Source: Azotimanducus sp965199815
Lineage (GTDB): Bacteria; Pseudomonadota; Gammaproteobacteria; Pseudomonadales; Azotimanducaceae
Direction: 5' to 3'
Assembly (NCBI GenBank): GCA_965199815.1
Contig: CBDATE010000034.1
Location: 62,001 to 126,000 of the forward strand
DNA length: 64,000 nucleotides
In this document: one piece after another, positions 46,553 to 55,349 of the stretch
How positions within the stretch are numbered: the first letter of the stretch is position 1
Layout: every line of letters begins with the position of its first letter
Translations under genes and position numbers: made by a program
The notes under the pieces: model-generated
The model's input: only the letters and a program-made list of their open reading frames with translations
Database searches by the model: none
Told to the model about the DNA's origin: nothing

Positions 46553-47533
46553 TCAAGGCAGCAAGTGCCGCACCGCGTCGCGTTCCTCGATTAACTCCGC
46601 TTCAGTGGTGAGCAGGCGTTGTCGGCTCTCGTCGCCAATCTCCCACGACTGCTCGATCTGCCAGTCACCTGCCTCGGTGTGACAGGGAAAGGAGAAGATC
46701 AAACCCTCCTGTATGTCGTGGCTTCCGTCTGACCGTATTGCCATACTGACCACATCCTGACGCTGGTTGCCGAGCATCCAGTCACGCATGTGTTCCACCG
46801 CAGCGTTGGCTGCGGAGGCTGCTGATGAAGCCCCGCGCGCCTTGATGATGGCAGCGCCACGCTGCTGCACTGAAGGAATAAAGGTCTGTGCGCTCCATTC
46901 GACATCCACGAGGCTCGTCGCCGCAACCCCGTCGATACGCGCATTGGTTATGTCCGGGTACTGGGTGGAGGAGTGATTTCCCCAGATGCACAGGCGCTCG
47001 ATGTGACGCACCGCCGTGCCGGTGTGCGCTGCGAGTTGCGCTTTGGCGCGGTTGTGGTCGAGTCGGGTCATGGCGCTGAAGTGGCGAGTATCGAGGCCGG
47101 GCGCATTGTGTTGTGCAATCAGACAATTGGTGTTTGCCGGATTGCCGACGGTGAGCACACGCACATTTCTCGATGCGGCTGCATCCAGAGCCCGGCCCTG
47201 TAGCGAGAATATGGCGGCATTCGCCTCCAGCAAATCCTTGCGCTCCATGCCAGCGCTGCGAGGCCTCGAGCCCACCAGCATGACTACTTCGGCATCCCCG
47301 AAAGCGACCACCGGATCGTCGGTTGCCTGCACATCGTGCAGCAACTCGAACGCGCAATCATGGAGTTCCATCACCACGCCATCAAGTGCGCCGAGCGCCG
47401 GGGTGATCTCCAGAAGTTTGAGAATGACGGGTTGGTCAGGTCCCAGGAGCTGTCCCGATGCAATACGAAATACGAGTGCATAGCCGATTTGACCTGCCGC
47501 ACCGGTGACCGAGACAACGACTGGAGATTTCAT
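46553..47533 (-). CDS. mdh: Malate dehydrogenase
   Basis: NAD-dependent interconversion of malate and oxaloacetate in the citric acid cycle; 326 residues from ATG 47533. The Rossmann start is VVVSVTGAAGQIGYALVFRI. Substrate arginines lie in GSRPRSAGMERKDLLEANA, and TVGNPANTNC is conserved. The catalytic His is in IWGNHSSTQYPD, with its Asp partner in LDHNRAKAQL. It resembles the 320-330-residue cytosolic-type family rather than the shorter E. coli Mdh. A longer frame to 47572 is less likely. It lies 51 bp downstream of an ELM1 gene on the same strand. Confidence 0.94.
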   Translation of the reverse strand: MKSPVVVSVTGAAGQIGYALVFRIASGQLLGPDQPVILKLLEITPALGALDGVVMELHDCAFELLHDVQATDDPVVAFGDAEVVMLVGSRPRSAGMERKDLLEANAAIFSLQGRALDAAASRNVRVLTVGNPANTNCLIAQHNAPGLDTRHFSAMTRLDHNRAKAQLAAHTGTAVRHIERLCIWGNHSSTQYPDITNARIDGVAATSLVDVEWSAQTFIPSVQQRGAAIIKARGASSAASAANAAVEHMRDWMLGNQRQDVVSMAIRSDGSHDIQEGLIFSFPCHTEAGDWQIEQSWEIGDESRQRLLTTEAELIEERDAVRHLLP

Positions 47534-47584
47534 GCCGCCCGCATCCTTTGTGAAAGGTGCGAATTGTAGCAATGCACAGATGCA

Positions 47585-48643
47585 TTATTGGTGACTCGAG
47601 CCGGGTCGTGGTCCTGGTTGAACGAGTGCGCGCACCGCCTTCAGGGCGCGGTCGAGATCACGATTTACAAACTGTCTGGTGTGCGGCAAGTCGGTTATTT
47701 GCGGCCCAAACCACACAGCGTGACCCGCCGACACCATGTGCTCGTGTGTGCGCCCGAGGTCGCGTCGCAAGCGCTCCGGGGCGAGGCGCATCGCAAGTCT
47801 GTGCACCAGTGCGTTGATGCGATAGTTTGCCGAGTGCCGCCACCATGTGGTGTCCCGCAAGTTGAACAGAAGAACCGGTTTCCCGGTTGTCAGGGCATCT
47901 GCAAACATGGACGCGCTGTCACTGGTAACTACCACGGCATCTGCACTCGCGAGCAAATCCTGATAGGGGTTGTCCGGGCCGCCCCAGCACCACAGATATT
48001 TCCGTGCTGCAAGGCCTTGCAGGTGTCTCGCGGCGCAAGCTGGCGTACGTGCACTCGTTGAAGCCAACAGGCTCCCTTCGAGCTTGTCGGCAAGCGCATT
48101 GACCTGCGTTGCAAGCGCTTTCGCCATTGCATCATGCAGGGTCAGGGCACCGCTGTGTCCACCGATGAGCAGCACGATGTGTGGTCGCGGGAGGTGCTCG
48201 AAACGCCGCGCATCCCCCCTGCAGGTTGTGGCAGCGCTGAGCGGTAAATCAAGAGTAATGACATTGTCCGCTGGCGGAACCAGATACTGGGAAGTGCTGA
48301 TGATCAGATCGAAATGTTTCGGATGATGCCAGGGTCGCCCCAGATGAACTACTCTGGTGGTGCCTTGGGAGGCGCGGGCGACCCATAGTGCTGCGGCTTC
48401 GTTTCTTCGTCCGGCTGTCAGCAGCAATCCTGGCCAGGGCGGTTTGAAGACATGTCGCGTTGTTTCGTGCACTCCGAGCAAGCTGTGTCTTGCGGCGAGC
48501 GTCACTGGCAGTTCCCAGCGCGAATAGCGCATGCGGATTTCCCGGGCCGGGAAGCCAAGAGCATCCGCCAGAGTGCGCATCTGCCCGTTGTCTCCGGCCT
48601 TGGTCCCAATCAGGGACCAGAGAAAGGCATCGGAGGGGCTCAC
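47585..48643 (-). CDS. ELM1-family protein (putative nucleotide-sugar/glycosyltransferase fold), copy 1
   Basis: Member of the mitochondrial fission ELM1 family, 352 residues if started at GTG 48643; an ATG at 48766 would overlap lptF. Family signatures are LIGTKAGDNGQMRTLADALG, PGLLLTAGRRNEAAALWVAR, VVHLGRPWHHPKHFDLIIST, LLIGGHSGALTLHD, LLASTSARTP and VVTSDSASMFADALTTGKPV. The fold resembles GT-B glycosyltransferases; the plant homologue ELM1 is linked to mitochondrial division, but the bacterial role is unknown. It is divergent from lptF. A second paralogue lies at 52806-53912, downstream of the ABC exporter. Confidence 0.85.
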   Translation of the reverse strand: MSPSDAFLWSLIGTKAGDNGQMRTLADALGFPAREIRMRYSRWELPVTLAARHSLLGVHETTRHVFKPPWPGLLLTAGRRNEAAALWVARASQGTTRVVHLGRPWHHPKHFDLIISTSQYLVPPADNVITLDLPLSAATTCRGDARRFEHLPRPHIVLLIGGHSGALTLHDAMAKALATQVNALADKLEGSLLASTSARTPACAARHLQGLAARKYLWCWGGPDNPYQDLLASADAVVVTSDSASMFADALTTGKPVLLFNLRDTTWWRHSANYRINALVHRLAMRLAPERLRRDLGRTHEHMVSAGHAVWFGPQITDLPHTRQFVNRDLDRALKAVRALVQPGPRPGSSHQ

Positions 48644-48725
48644 TTTTTCGCGTTGCCCGGAAATTTTTCTGGCTGGCGGTAAAAGCCCGACGATACAGGA
48701 TTCATTATCGCCCTCCAAGGCTACA

Positions 48726-49814
48726 ATGCCGGTGCGCTCGAATCTCTCCAGGCTGGTGATTACCAACCGCTACCTGCATCAATCGGTTTTGAGGCCAATT
48801 CTGGTTGCCTTGCTGCTGCTCATTTCGCTGTTTGTGATCTTCGCCATGGCGGATCTCCTGAATGATGCCGTAGCCCGGCTCCTGTCCGCATCCTCCCTGC
48901 CGCAACTGCTTCTCGTACAAACCTTGATTGCCTGTGAGGTGGTGATTCCAAGCGCGATGTATTTCGGAGTTGTCGACGGGCTTGGACGCATGTACCGGAA
49001 TTCGGAAATGCTGGTGCTCTTCGCATCCGGGTGGAGTGAGGCGCGCACAGCCGCCGCTCTCTGCCAGCTCCTGGTGCCCATGGCGATTCTGGTGGCCATA
49101 CTGACACTGAGTGTGCGACCTGTCGCGTACGAGATCAGCCATGCGCTCGAAGCGGAGTCCTCGCAACGCATCCAACCGGGCAATCTCGTGCCCGGTCGCT
49201 TCTATCCCTTTGGGCCGTCCGATTTCACGCTCAGTGTCGGGGCCGTCGAGGGAGACGTGATGCGAGATGTTTTCGTGCAAGGCGAAGGCAGCGATGGATC
49301 TCGGGTTATACGCGCAGCCACTGGTCGTCTCATCAGTTCATCTGATGATGGCACACGGCGTATCGAGCTCACCGACGGCTATGCCTACAAACTCGGCGAG
49401 AACTCTGATCATGAATACACCTACGAGCGTCTGGAGTTCGAGCTTGAATCAGTCTCTGAAGATGTCCGCGATATGTCAGGTGACAGCAATCGGCGCGCCA
49501 AACCAACCGAGCAACTGCTCGCGTCTGCCAACTCGAAGGAAATTGCCGAGCTGCAGTGGCGTCTGTCATTGCCGCTGCTTGCGTTTCTGTTGGGATTGAT
49601 CGCAGTGCCACTGGCGAGAAGTGCTCCTCGGCAAAGTCGTTTTCGCCATATGGTTATTGCCATTCTGGCCTATACAGTCGTTTTCAATCTCGTGGTTATT
49701 GCCAAAGGCTGGGTGGAGAGTGGGTTGGTCGGTGCTTTCCCGGGCATCTGGTGGGTGCATGGCATGCTGCTCCTGACCCTGGTTTTACTCTCGAGAAGGA
49801 CGGTGCCGAGGTAG
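48726..49814 (+). CDS. lptF: LPS export permease LptF
   Basis: Inner-membrane permease subunit of the LptB2FG lipopolysaccharide extractor, 362 residues. Six hydrophobic segments are split three and three around a periplasmic jellyroll (about 130-260). VITNRYLHQSVLRPILVALL starts the first helix. LPLLAFLLGLIAVPLARSAP is the conserved C-terminal helix entry. ATG 48726 has AAGG five bases upstream; the longer frame from 48531 is inside the divergent gene. The lptF-lptG order is standard; lptB is not here. Confidence 0.92.
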   Translation: MPVRSNLSRLVITNRYLHQSVLRPILVALLLLISLFVIFAMADLLNDAVARLLSASSLPQLLLVQTLIACEVVIPSAMYFGVVDGLGRMYRNSEMLVLFASGWSEARTAAALCQLLVPMAILVAILTLSVRPVAYEISHALEAESSQRIQPGNLVPGRFYPFGPSDFTLSVGAVEGDVMRDVFVQGEGSDGSRVIRAATGRLISSSDDGTRRIELTDGYAYKLGENSDHEYTYERLEFELESVSEDVRDMSGDSNRRAKPTEQLLASANSKEIAELQWRLSLPLLAFLLGLIAVPLARSAPRQSRFRHMVIAILAYTVVFNLVVIAKGWVESGLVGAFPGIWWVHGMLLLTLVLLSRRTVPR

Positions 49815-49821
49815 CACAGGA

Positions 49822-50961
49822 ATGCGCTTGCTGACGAGATATCTGCTGATGGAAGTTGGCAAGGGCTATGTCATTGCGGCCCTGTCGCTGACCGCCCTGT
49901 TCCTGATCTTCGGGCTGGTGCGTGAGATAGACAACCTCGGAGAGGGCAACTATCGCCTGCACCATGCCGGCTGGTATGTCGGTATGACAGGCTTCAGCAG
50001 GCTGCTGGAGCTACTGCCGTTCGTCGCGTTTTTCGGTGGTCTGTTGGCGCTGGCAAACCTTGCACGGCGTCACGAGATGATCATCATGAGCACCTCCGGT
50101 CTGTCCATCATGCATGCGGTGCGCGCATCGGCCCTGGCTGCTGCACTCCTCGGCTTGTTGGCACTTGTCCTGGCGCAGTGGGTAGCGCCGCCTCTGTACA
50201 AGCAAGCGGAGTTGCAGCGAATGCTCCTGAAGTCGGGGCGAGCAGAGCTTCTGCAAGGAGGGGGGTTCTGGGTTCGCGGTGACCATTGGTATTTGAAGGC
50301 AGATCGGCTTGGTGCGGGCAAAGACCCGGAATCTGTACTTGTCCTGGAGTTTCATCCTTCGGGCCCGTTGAGGGCGTATCAGCGTGCGGAGCGGGCAGAA
50401 ATCATGGAGTCCGGTCGTTGGCTGCTGTATGACGTAGAGAGGCACAGTTTCGGGGACACACACCGCAGTTCCGGGGACACACATGTATCGGTCAGTTACC
50501 AGGCTGTTCGCGAATGGACACCGCCTTCGGCCACGACCGCACAGTCCGGCACCGCTTCCGAATCGGTACGGGCGGATGCGCCCGGGCGCATTCAGCCTTT
50601 GCCACTTGCCTCTTTGAGCCTCTCACAGTTAAGCGCGCGCGTAGCCGCCTTGAGAGTTGATAATCTACCGGCTGATGATGCGCGGCTGCTTTTCTGGCAG
50701 CGGCTCATTGCGCCCCTTGCAGTGCTCGCCATGGGGTTGTTGACGGTGCCGATAGTCTATGGCGACTTGCGCACAGGTGGGTTCGGATTGCGCCTCGCAA
50801 TTGGTTCCGGGGTCGGTATAGGTGCCTGGTTACTCGGCAACTTCATGGCATCCGGTGCCTTGTTGATCGATCTTCCCACGCTTGTGTCTGCTGCTCTGCC
50901 GACCGTACTGGTTGGCGGTGCAGCAGGATTGGGCATTCGTTCCCTCGGGCATCGCGTGTAA
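49822..50961 (+). CDS. lptG: LPS export permease LptG
   Basis: Partner permease of LptF, 379 residues. Helix signatures are RYLLMEVGKGYVIAALSLTA, RLLELLPFVAFFGGLLALAN and ARRHEMIIMSTSGLS (coupling region). The C-terminal trio contains PLAVLAMGLLTVPIVYGDLR. An odd insertion, FGDTHRSSGDTH, sits in the periplasmic jellyroll. It is encoded by two copies of a GGGGACACACA-containing repeat (50445-50463, 50466-50483) that recurs elsewhere in the window. The gene begins seven bases after lptF. Confidence 0.92.
   Translation: MRLLTRYLLMEVGKGYVIAALSLTALFLIFGLVREIDNLGEGNYRLHHAGWYVGMTGFSRLLELLPFVAFFGGLLALANLARRHEMIIMSTSGLSIMHAVRASALAAALLGLLALVLAQWVAPPLYKQAELQRMLLKSGRAELLQGGGFWVRGDHWYLKADRLGAGKDPESVLVLEFHPSGPLRAYQRAERAEIMESGRWLLYDVERHSFGDTHRSSGDTHVSVSYQAVREWTPPSATTAQSGTASESVRADAPGRIQPLPLASLSLSQLSARVAALRVDNLPADDARLLFWQRLIAPLAVLAMGLLTVPIVYGDLRTGGFGLRLAIGSGVGIGAWLLGNFMASGALLIDLPTLVSAALPTVLVGGAAGLGIRSLGHRV
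50445..50483 (+). repeat. GGGGACACACA-type repeat pair inside lptG
   Basis: Two near-identical 18-19-bp units, each CAGTT followed by T or C and CGGGGACACACA, are separated by two bases. They encode FGDTHRSSGDTH in LptG. The same motif occurs at 52738-52755 between genes, and shorter forms lie at 31368-31379, 31405-31417 and 32781-32793. Confidence 0.75.
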
Positions 50962-50973
50962 GCGGGAGTTTCG

Positions 50974-52683
50974 ATGCGTCTTCTGATCGCGTTTATGCGC
51001 GCCTATCCAACGCAGACTCTGGTGCTTGTACCGGCGCTCTTGCTGGCAAGCGTGGCAGAGGGCATGAGTGCTGCGCTTGTCTTGCCGATCCTGCATCTGG
51101 CCGAGGCCGAGGCAGGTGCCGGTAGCAACGCGACGAACATGGCAGGGGATGCGCTTTCGAGCGCCCTGTCCAACCTGATCGAATGGCTGGGGTTGAGCGC
51201 GAATCTGGTCACTGTCCTGTGTCTCGTTGTAGTCGGAATTCTGTTGAAGAGCCTGCTGGTGCTCATCGCCAACAAACGCATTGGCGATGTAGCGGCGCGG
51301 CTCACGACTGACCTGCGCCTGGAACTCCTGCAGGCCGTGCTTGGATCGAGGTGGCGATACTTCGTGAACCAGCCGATAGGCAGTCTGGCCAACGCCATGG
51401 CGACCGAAGCCATGCGTGCGGCAACTGGCTACATGTACGGTATGACGACGCTGTCATTGCTGATGATGGCGCTCGTGTATATAGGCGCCGCGCTGCTGGT
51501 GTCCTGGCCAGCTACCCTGTATGCGGTGTTCGGGAGCTTGTGTATCGCATTCGCCATGCATGGCCTGGTGCGTATGGCGCGTCGCGCTGGCAAGAGCCAA
51601 ACCAAACTCTACAGCACCTTGATTACGCGCCTGACGGATACGCTGCAAGCGGTGAAGCTGTTCAAGGTTTCCGCACGCGAATCCCTGGCTGGCTCGGTAT
51701 TGGTTGCTTCGACTCAGGGGTTGAATCGTGCATTGCGACGTGAAGTCTGGAGCAATGCCGCCTTGAGTGCGGCTCAGGAACCCCTGTATGTACTGGTCGT
51801 CGCATTCGGCTTGTTTGTTGCCTTCAGCGTTTTTGGCATGTCCACCGCCGCAGTGACCACGCTGACCATCATGTTGCTGCGGGTGATGGTGAGCCTTGGC
51901 AAGGCGCAGAAGCAGTATCAGAAGATGATGGCCTGCAGTAGCGCCTACTGGTCCTTGCAGACGAGTATCAAGGCGGCTCGTGCCGAACGTGAATCCTGGA
52001 CCGGTGGTAGCGCGCCAGTGGTTGAGCAGGCGGTACGCCTTCGTTCGCTACAACTCGGTTTCGGCGACTTGTCCCTGCTGGAAGATGTCTCCATGGATAT
52101 CCCGGTGGGTACCATGACCGCCCTGATGGGGCCATCCGGATCCGGCAAAAGCAGCATCGTGAATTGCATTACCGGGCTTCTGAAGCCTGATGCGGGAAGT
52201 GTGCTGCTTGACGACATGCCGCTCGAGAAGGTGGACCTCGCACGCTGGCGCTCGCGAATTGGCTACGTACCGCAGGAACATCTCATCCTGAATGATTCGG
52301 TGCGCCATAACGTGACGCTTGGAGATGACCGGATTTCCGGCGGCGAGGTCGAGGCCGCATTGCAGGCTGCCGGACTGCTCGAAGTGGTAGCCGCCATGCC
52401 CGAGGGTATTGACAGCTCTGTAGGTGAGCGGGGTGCGCGTCTGTCCGGAGGGCAAAGGCAGCGGCTGATGATTGCGCGGGCGCTGCTGCACAAGCCGCGG
52501 CTGCTTGTTCTGGATGAAGCGACCAGTGGACTCGACCCCGACAGTGAACGTGAAATAGGCCAGACCCTGCAGGTCCTGAAGCAGGATATGGCGATTCTCG
52601 CCGTGTTTCATCACAGCCAGTTGGCAGCCATGGCGGATTGCACGTATCGCATTGAAGAGCGTCGTCTGAGGCGACTCGACTGA
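50974..52683 (+). CDS. ABC exporter, fused membrane and ATPase domains (MsbA-like)
   Basis: Half-size type-IV ABC exporter of 569 residues acting as a homodimer. Six membrane segments span about 1-320. The ATPase domain has Walker A MGPSGSGKSS, Q-loop YVPQEHLILND, signature RLSGGQRQRLMIARALL, Walker B LLVLDEATSGLD and switch His in FHHSQL. Homologues export lipid A precursors, lipids or peptides. It begins 12 bases after lptG and so shares its operon. With the ACP and SPT-like genes close downstream, a lipid substrate is a reasonable guess. Confidence 0.9.
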   Translation: MRLLIAFMRAYPTQTLVLVPALLLASVAEGMSAALVLPILHLAEAEAGAGSNATNMAGDALSSALSNLIEWLGLSANLVTVLCLVVVGILLKSLLVLIANKRIGDVAARLTTDLRLELLQAVLGSRWRYFVNQPIGSLANAMATEAMRAATGYMYGMTTLSLLMMALVYIGAALLVSWPATLYAVFGSLCIAFAMHGLVRMARRAGKSQTKLYSTLITRLTDTLQAVKLFKVSARESLAGSVLVASTQGLNRALRREVWSNAALSAAQEPLYVLVVAFGLFVAFSVFGMSTAAVTTLTIMLLRVMVSLGKAQKQYQKMMACSSAYWSLQTSIKAARAERESWTGGSAPVVEQAVRLRSLQLGFGDLSLLEDVSMDIPVGTMTALMGPSGSGKSSIVNCITGLLKPDAGSVLLDDMPLEKVDLARWRSRIGYVPQEHLILNDSVRHNVTLGDDRISGGEVEAALQAAGLLEVVAAMPEGIDSSVGERGARLSGGQRQRLMIARALLHKPRLLVLDEATSGLDPDSEREIGQTLQVLKQDMAILAVFHHSQLAAMADCTYRIEERRLRRLD

Positions 52684-52737
52684 GCTATCTCCGGCTTCGC
52701 CAGGCGGTGATGCCTGCGCTTGCGATGGTGGGCTCCA

Positions 52738-52790
52738 CAGTTCGGGGACACACACCTGACGGGGGCACACACCACATGGGCACACAAGTA
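52738..52790. repeat. GGGGACACACA-type repeat cluster between genes
   Basis: CAGTTCGGGGACACACAC (52738-52755), GGGGGCACACACC (52761-52773) and GGGCACACAAG (52778-52788) form three degenerate copies in the 122-bp gap between the convergent exporter and ELM1 genes. No terminator-type hairpin is obvious. Confidence 0.7.
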
Positions 52791-52805
52791 TCCGCGGGTG
52801 ACGAT

Positions 52806-53912
52806 CTACTTCTCGTCCTCATCAAGCAGCATACGGACACGCGCCAGAGCACGCTCGAGGTCTCCGGTGTGCCCGCCCGGGGCAGGCATCGCCCCTTCAC
52901 TGAGCCAGGCTGCGAGCCCGGCAGCAACGAACTGCCTGTGTACGAGCCGCAGATCTCTGCCGAGGTGTCTGGGGCCGAAACGCATGAGCAGCTTGTAGAG
53001 TTCGGTGTGCAGACTGCGGTCAAGGCGGCCCCCAACTCGTGTGCCCTCAACCTGCGTACTGTTCATCCTCCATGCGCCGACCCCGAGGTCAAATATCCAC
53101 ACCGGCTTGCCGGTCGCCACCGCCTCACTCAGCATGGCGATTGAATCGCCGGTGACGATGATCTCCCGAGCAAGCGCGAGCATACCGAGGTAGGGGTTCT
53201 CGCCCGATCCGAAGCGGAAGATATGTGCACGAGAGCCAAGCAAGGCTGCCAATTTTTCCAGCGCCCTGCCGGGCGTACGTGAACTCGAAGTCACCAGCAG
53301 ATGTGCTCCCAGAGCCGCAGCACGTGCATCAGCGAGGTGTGCGAGCCGCCTGACGGCATGTGTGCCAAGGGTGTAGGGTCCGCTGCGTCCACCGAGCAGG
53401 AGTGCGATACACGGACCGCCCTCGGGATTCAGGCGCCCCTCCCAGAGCGCGGCCTCGTCCGCAAGGCGCTTCTGGTTCAGGTTGTGCAGTGTTCCGAGGT
53501 TGTGCAACACATGCGCCTCTTCCGGAAGGCGGTATTGCGGTGTGGTGATCACCAGATCGAACTCGCTTCTCCGCGCCCAGGTGCGGCCGAGAAACACCAG
53601 TTTGGTGCGGCCACCGGACTGGCGTTGTATCCAGCGACAGACTGGTTCATTGCGCAGCCCGGCCGATATGATCAGCTGTGGCCAGGGTGGCACCAGCGCG
53701 CTCGAGCGTGCCCGGTCAACCCCGAAGACACCGACGCGGCGCGTCAGGTTTCCCGCCACGCCCCGCACGGTGTAACTCAGACGCTTGATTTCAAAGGGTC
53801 TTCCCAAAGCCTCGGCAAGACCGAGGATTTGTGCGTTCTCGCCGGCCCGATAGGACAATACCACCCAAAGGTTCTCGGATATCCCTCCGGTTTGTCGTAC
53901 TATGCGTGTCAT
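52806..53912 (-). CDS. ELM1-family protein (putative glycosyltransferase fold), copy 2
   Basis: Paralogue of the gene at 47585-48643, 368 residues. The same blocks appear in order: LSYRAGENAQILGLAEALGR, LIISAGLRNEPVCRWIQRQS, VFLGRTWARRSEFDLVITTP, LLLGGRSGPYTLGTHAV, LLVTSSSRTPGRAL and IIVTGDSIAMLSEAVATGKP. The last block resembles a nucleotide-sugar binding end. Its ATG at 53912 overlaps the ACP start on the other strand, so the true start may be internal. The role is unknown; placement between an ABC exporter and lipid-synthesis genes suggests envelope modification. Confidence 0.85.
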   Translation of the reverse strand: MTRIVRQTGGISENLWVVLSYRAGENAQILGLAEALGRPFEIKRLSYTVRGVAGNLTRRVGVFGVDRARSSALVPPWPQLIISAGLRNEPVCRWIQRQSGGRTKLVFLGRTWARRSEFDLVITTPQYRLPEEAHVLHNLGTLHNLNQKRLADEAALWEGRLNPEGGPCIALLLGGRSGPYTLGTHAVRRLAHLADARAAALGAHLLVTSSSRTPGRALEKLAALLGSRAHIFRFGSGENPYLGMLALAREIIVTGDSIAMLSEAVATGKPVWIFDLGVGAWRMNSTQVEGTRVGGRLDRSLHTELYKLLMRFGPRHLGRDLRLVHRQFVAAGLAAWLSEGAMPAPGGHTGDLERALARVRMLLDEDEK

Positions 53913-54162
53913 GCTCGATAAGAATTCCTGTCAAGCGAAGGTGCTGGAGCTCGTGCAGAGCTACTGCCTCGCCCACAATAAGAGGCCTGAGGTCTCGGAA
54001 TCAACAGACTTGCTGGAGGATCTCGGATTCACCTCGCTCGATGTGATGGAGCTGATCGAAACCCTCGAGGACACTCTGGACATTGCATTGCCGATCAATG
54101 AGCTGGCCGAGGTGAAGACGGTCAAGGATCTGACCGAAGTGGTGGTGAAGGCTGCACAATGA
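53911..54162 (+). CDS. Acyl carrier protein (specialised)
   Basis: ACP of 83 residues from ATG 53911; an in-frame ATG at 53902 would add three. The phosphopantetheine site is Ser42 in EDLGFTSLDVMELIETLEDT, a close variant of the DSL motif. Helix IV ends TVKDLTEVVVKAAQ. It is not the housekeeping AcpP, which sits in the fab cluster and has DSLD. The stop overlaps the start of the SPT-like gene (ATGA). In bacterial sphingolipid loci a dedicated ACP delivers the fatty acyl chain to serine palmitoyltransferase, which this pairing suggests. Confidence 0.9.
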   Translation: MLDKNSCQAKVLELVQSYCLAHNKRPEVSESTDLLEDLGFTSLDVMELIETLEDTLDIALPINELAEVKTVKDLTEVVVKAAQ

Positions 54163-55331
54163 GTCTGTTTGACAAGTTCCGTGCGGTCGGAGCGTTGTAC
54201 GACGAATTGACCGGAGATGGTGTACCGCCGGTCGGTACGCCAGTCGATCGGGTGCTGTCGGCTACACAAGGCATCATTGATGGTCGTCAGGTTATTCTGG
54301 CCGGCACAAACAATTATCTCGGACTTACCTACGACCCGGAGTGCATTGAAGCCGGCCAGAGATCACTCGCCGAGTTCGGTACCGGTACCACCGGCTCGCG
54401 GCTGGCCAATGGCAGCTACGCCGGTCATCAAGCGCTCGAGGCAGAGATGGCGCAGGCTTTCGGCATGCGTTCTGCCATTGTCTTCACGACCGGATATCAG
54501 GCCAATCTGGGCGTTATATCCACGCTTGTGGAGCGTGGCGATGTCATCATCATGGATGCCGATTCGCATGCCAGCATCTACGACGGTGTGAAAATGAGTG
54601 GCGCTGATGTGCACCGATTCAAGCACAACGATGCCGCTGATCTGGCAAAGCGGGTCAGACGTCTCGAGCCCAGGGCGAACAATCTGCTCATCATCACCGA
54701 GGGGATTTTCTCGATGCTCGGTGATCAGGCCCCGATTCGGGACATCGTGGATGTGAAGCGCGAGTTTGGCGCGTATCTGATGATCGATGAGGCACATTCT
54801 TTTGGCATCCTGGGTGAGACCGGGCTTGGCCTGGCCGAACAGGAAGGGTGCCTTCAGCATGTGGATTTCGTGCTGGGCACCTTCAGCAAGAGTTTGGGAA
54901 GCGTCGGCGGCTACTGTGTCAGCGATCATGAGGATTTGCAGGCTGTGCGCCATTCCATGCGTGCCTACATGTTTACCGCTTCTTCCACGCCGACATCCAT
55001 TGCCACTGTGCGCGCGGCGCTCGCAGTGATGCGTCGCCGCCCGGAATTGCGCCAGCAATTGAGAGCGAACTATGAACGCGTCCATGCCGGGCTGGACGCG
55101 CTTGGGTTCGCTTTGGGGCCTGTCGCTGGCCCTGTGGTGGCAGCACGATTCGAACATGCTCAGGATGCGCTTGATGCCTGGCGCACACTGCTGGACTCGG
55201 GCGTATATGTGAATCTGGTGGTGCCGCCGGCCACACCCGGCAAGTATTCGCTGCTTCGATGCAGCTTGTCGGCGGCGCACAGTCACGATGAGATCGACCG
55301 GATCATATCGGCCTACGCACAAATCGCCTGA
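54159..55331 (+). CDS. Alpha-oxoamine synthase, serine palmitoyltransferase-like
   Basis: PLP enzyme of 390 residues that condenses an amino acid with an acyl thioester. Motifs are GTNNYLGLTYDPECIEAG, GTGTTGSRLANGSYAGHQAL, ILDADSHASIYDG-type MDADSHASIYDG with the stacking His137, MIDEAHSFG (Asp210, His213) and the Schiff-base Lys244 in VLGTFSKSLGSVGGYCVS. The C-terminal part YVNLVVPPATPGKYSLLRCS is close to what I recall of Sphingomonas serine palmitoyltransferase, more than to BioF or KBL. It is translationally coupled to an ACP. The likely product is 3-ketosphinganine. Other alpha-oxoamine synthases (CqsA, BioF) are alternatives. Confidence 0.85.
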   Translation: MSLFDKFRAVGALYDELTGDGVPPVGTPVDRVLSATQGIIDGRQVILAGTNNYLGLTYDPECIEAGQRSLAEFGTGTTGSRLANGSYAGHQALEAEMAQAFGMRSAIVFTTGYQANLGVISTLVERGDVIIMDADSHASIYDGVKMSGADVHRFKHNDAADLAKRVRRLEPRANNLLIITEGIFSMLGDQAPIRDIVDVKREFGAYLMIDEAHSFGILGETGLGLAEQEGCLQHVDFVLGTFSKSLGSVGGYCVSDHEDLQAVRHSMRAYMFTASSTPTSIATVRAALAVMRRRPELRQQLRANYERVHAGLDALGFALGPVAGPVVAARFEHAQDALDAWRTLLDSGVYVNLVVPPATPGKYSLLRCSLSAAHSHDEIDRIISAYAQIA

Positions 55332-55349
55332 CAGGACAGCGGGTTTCCG

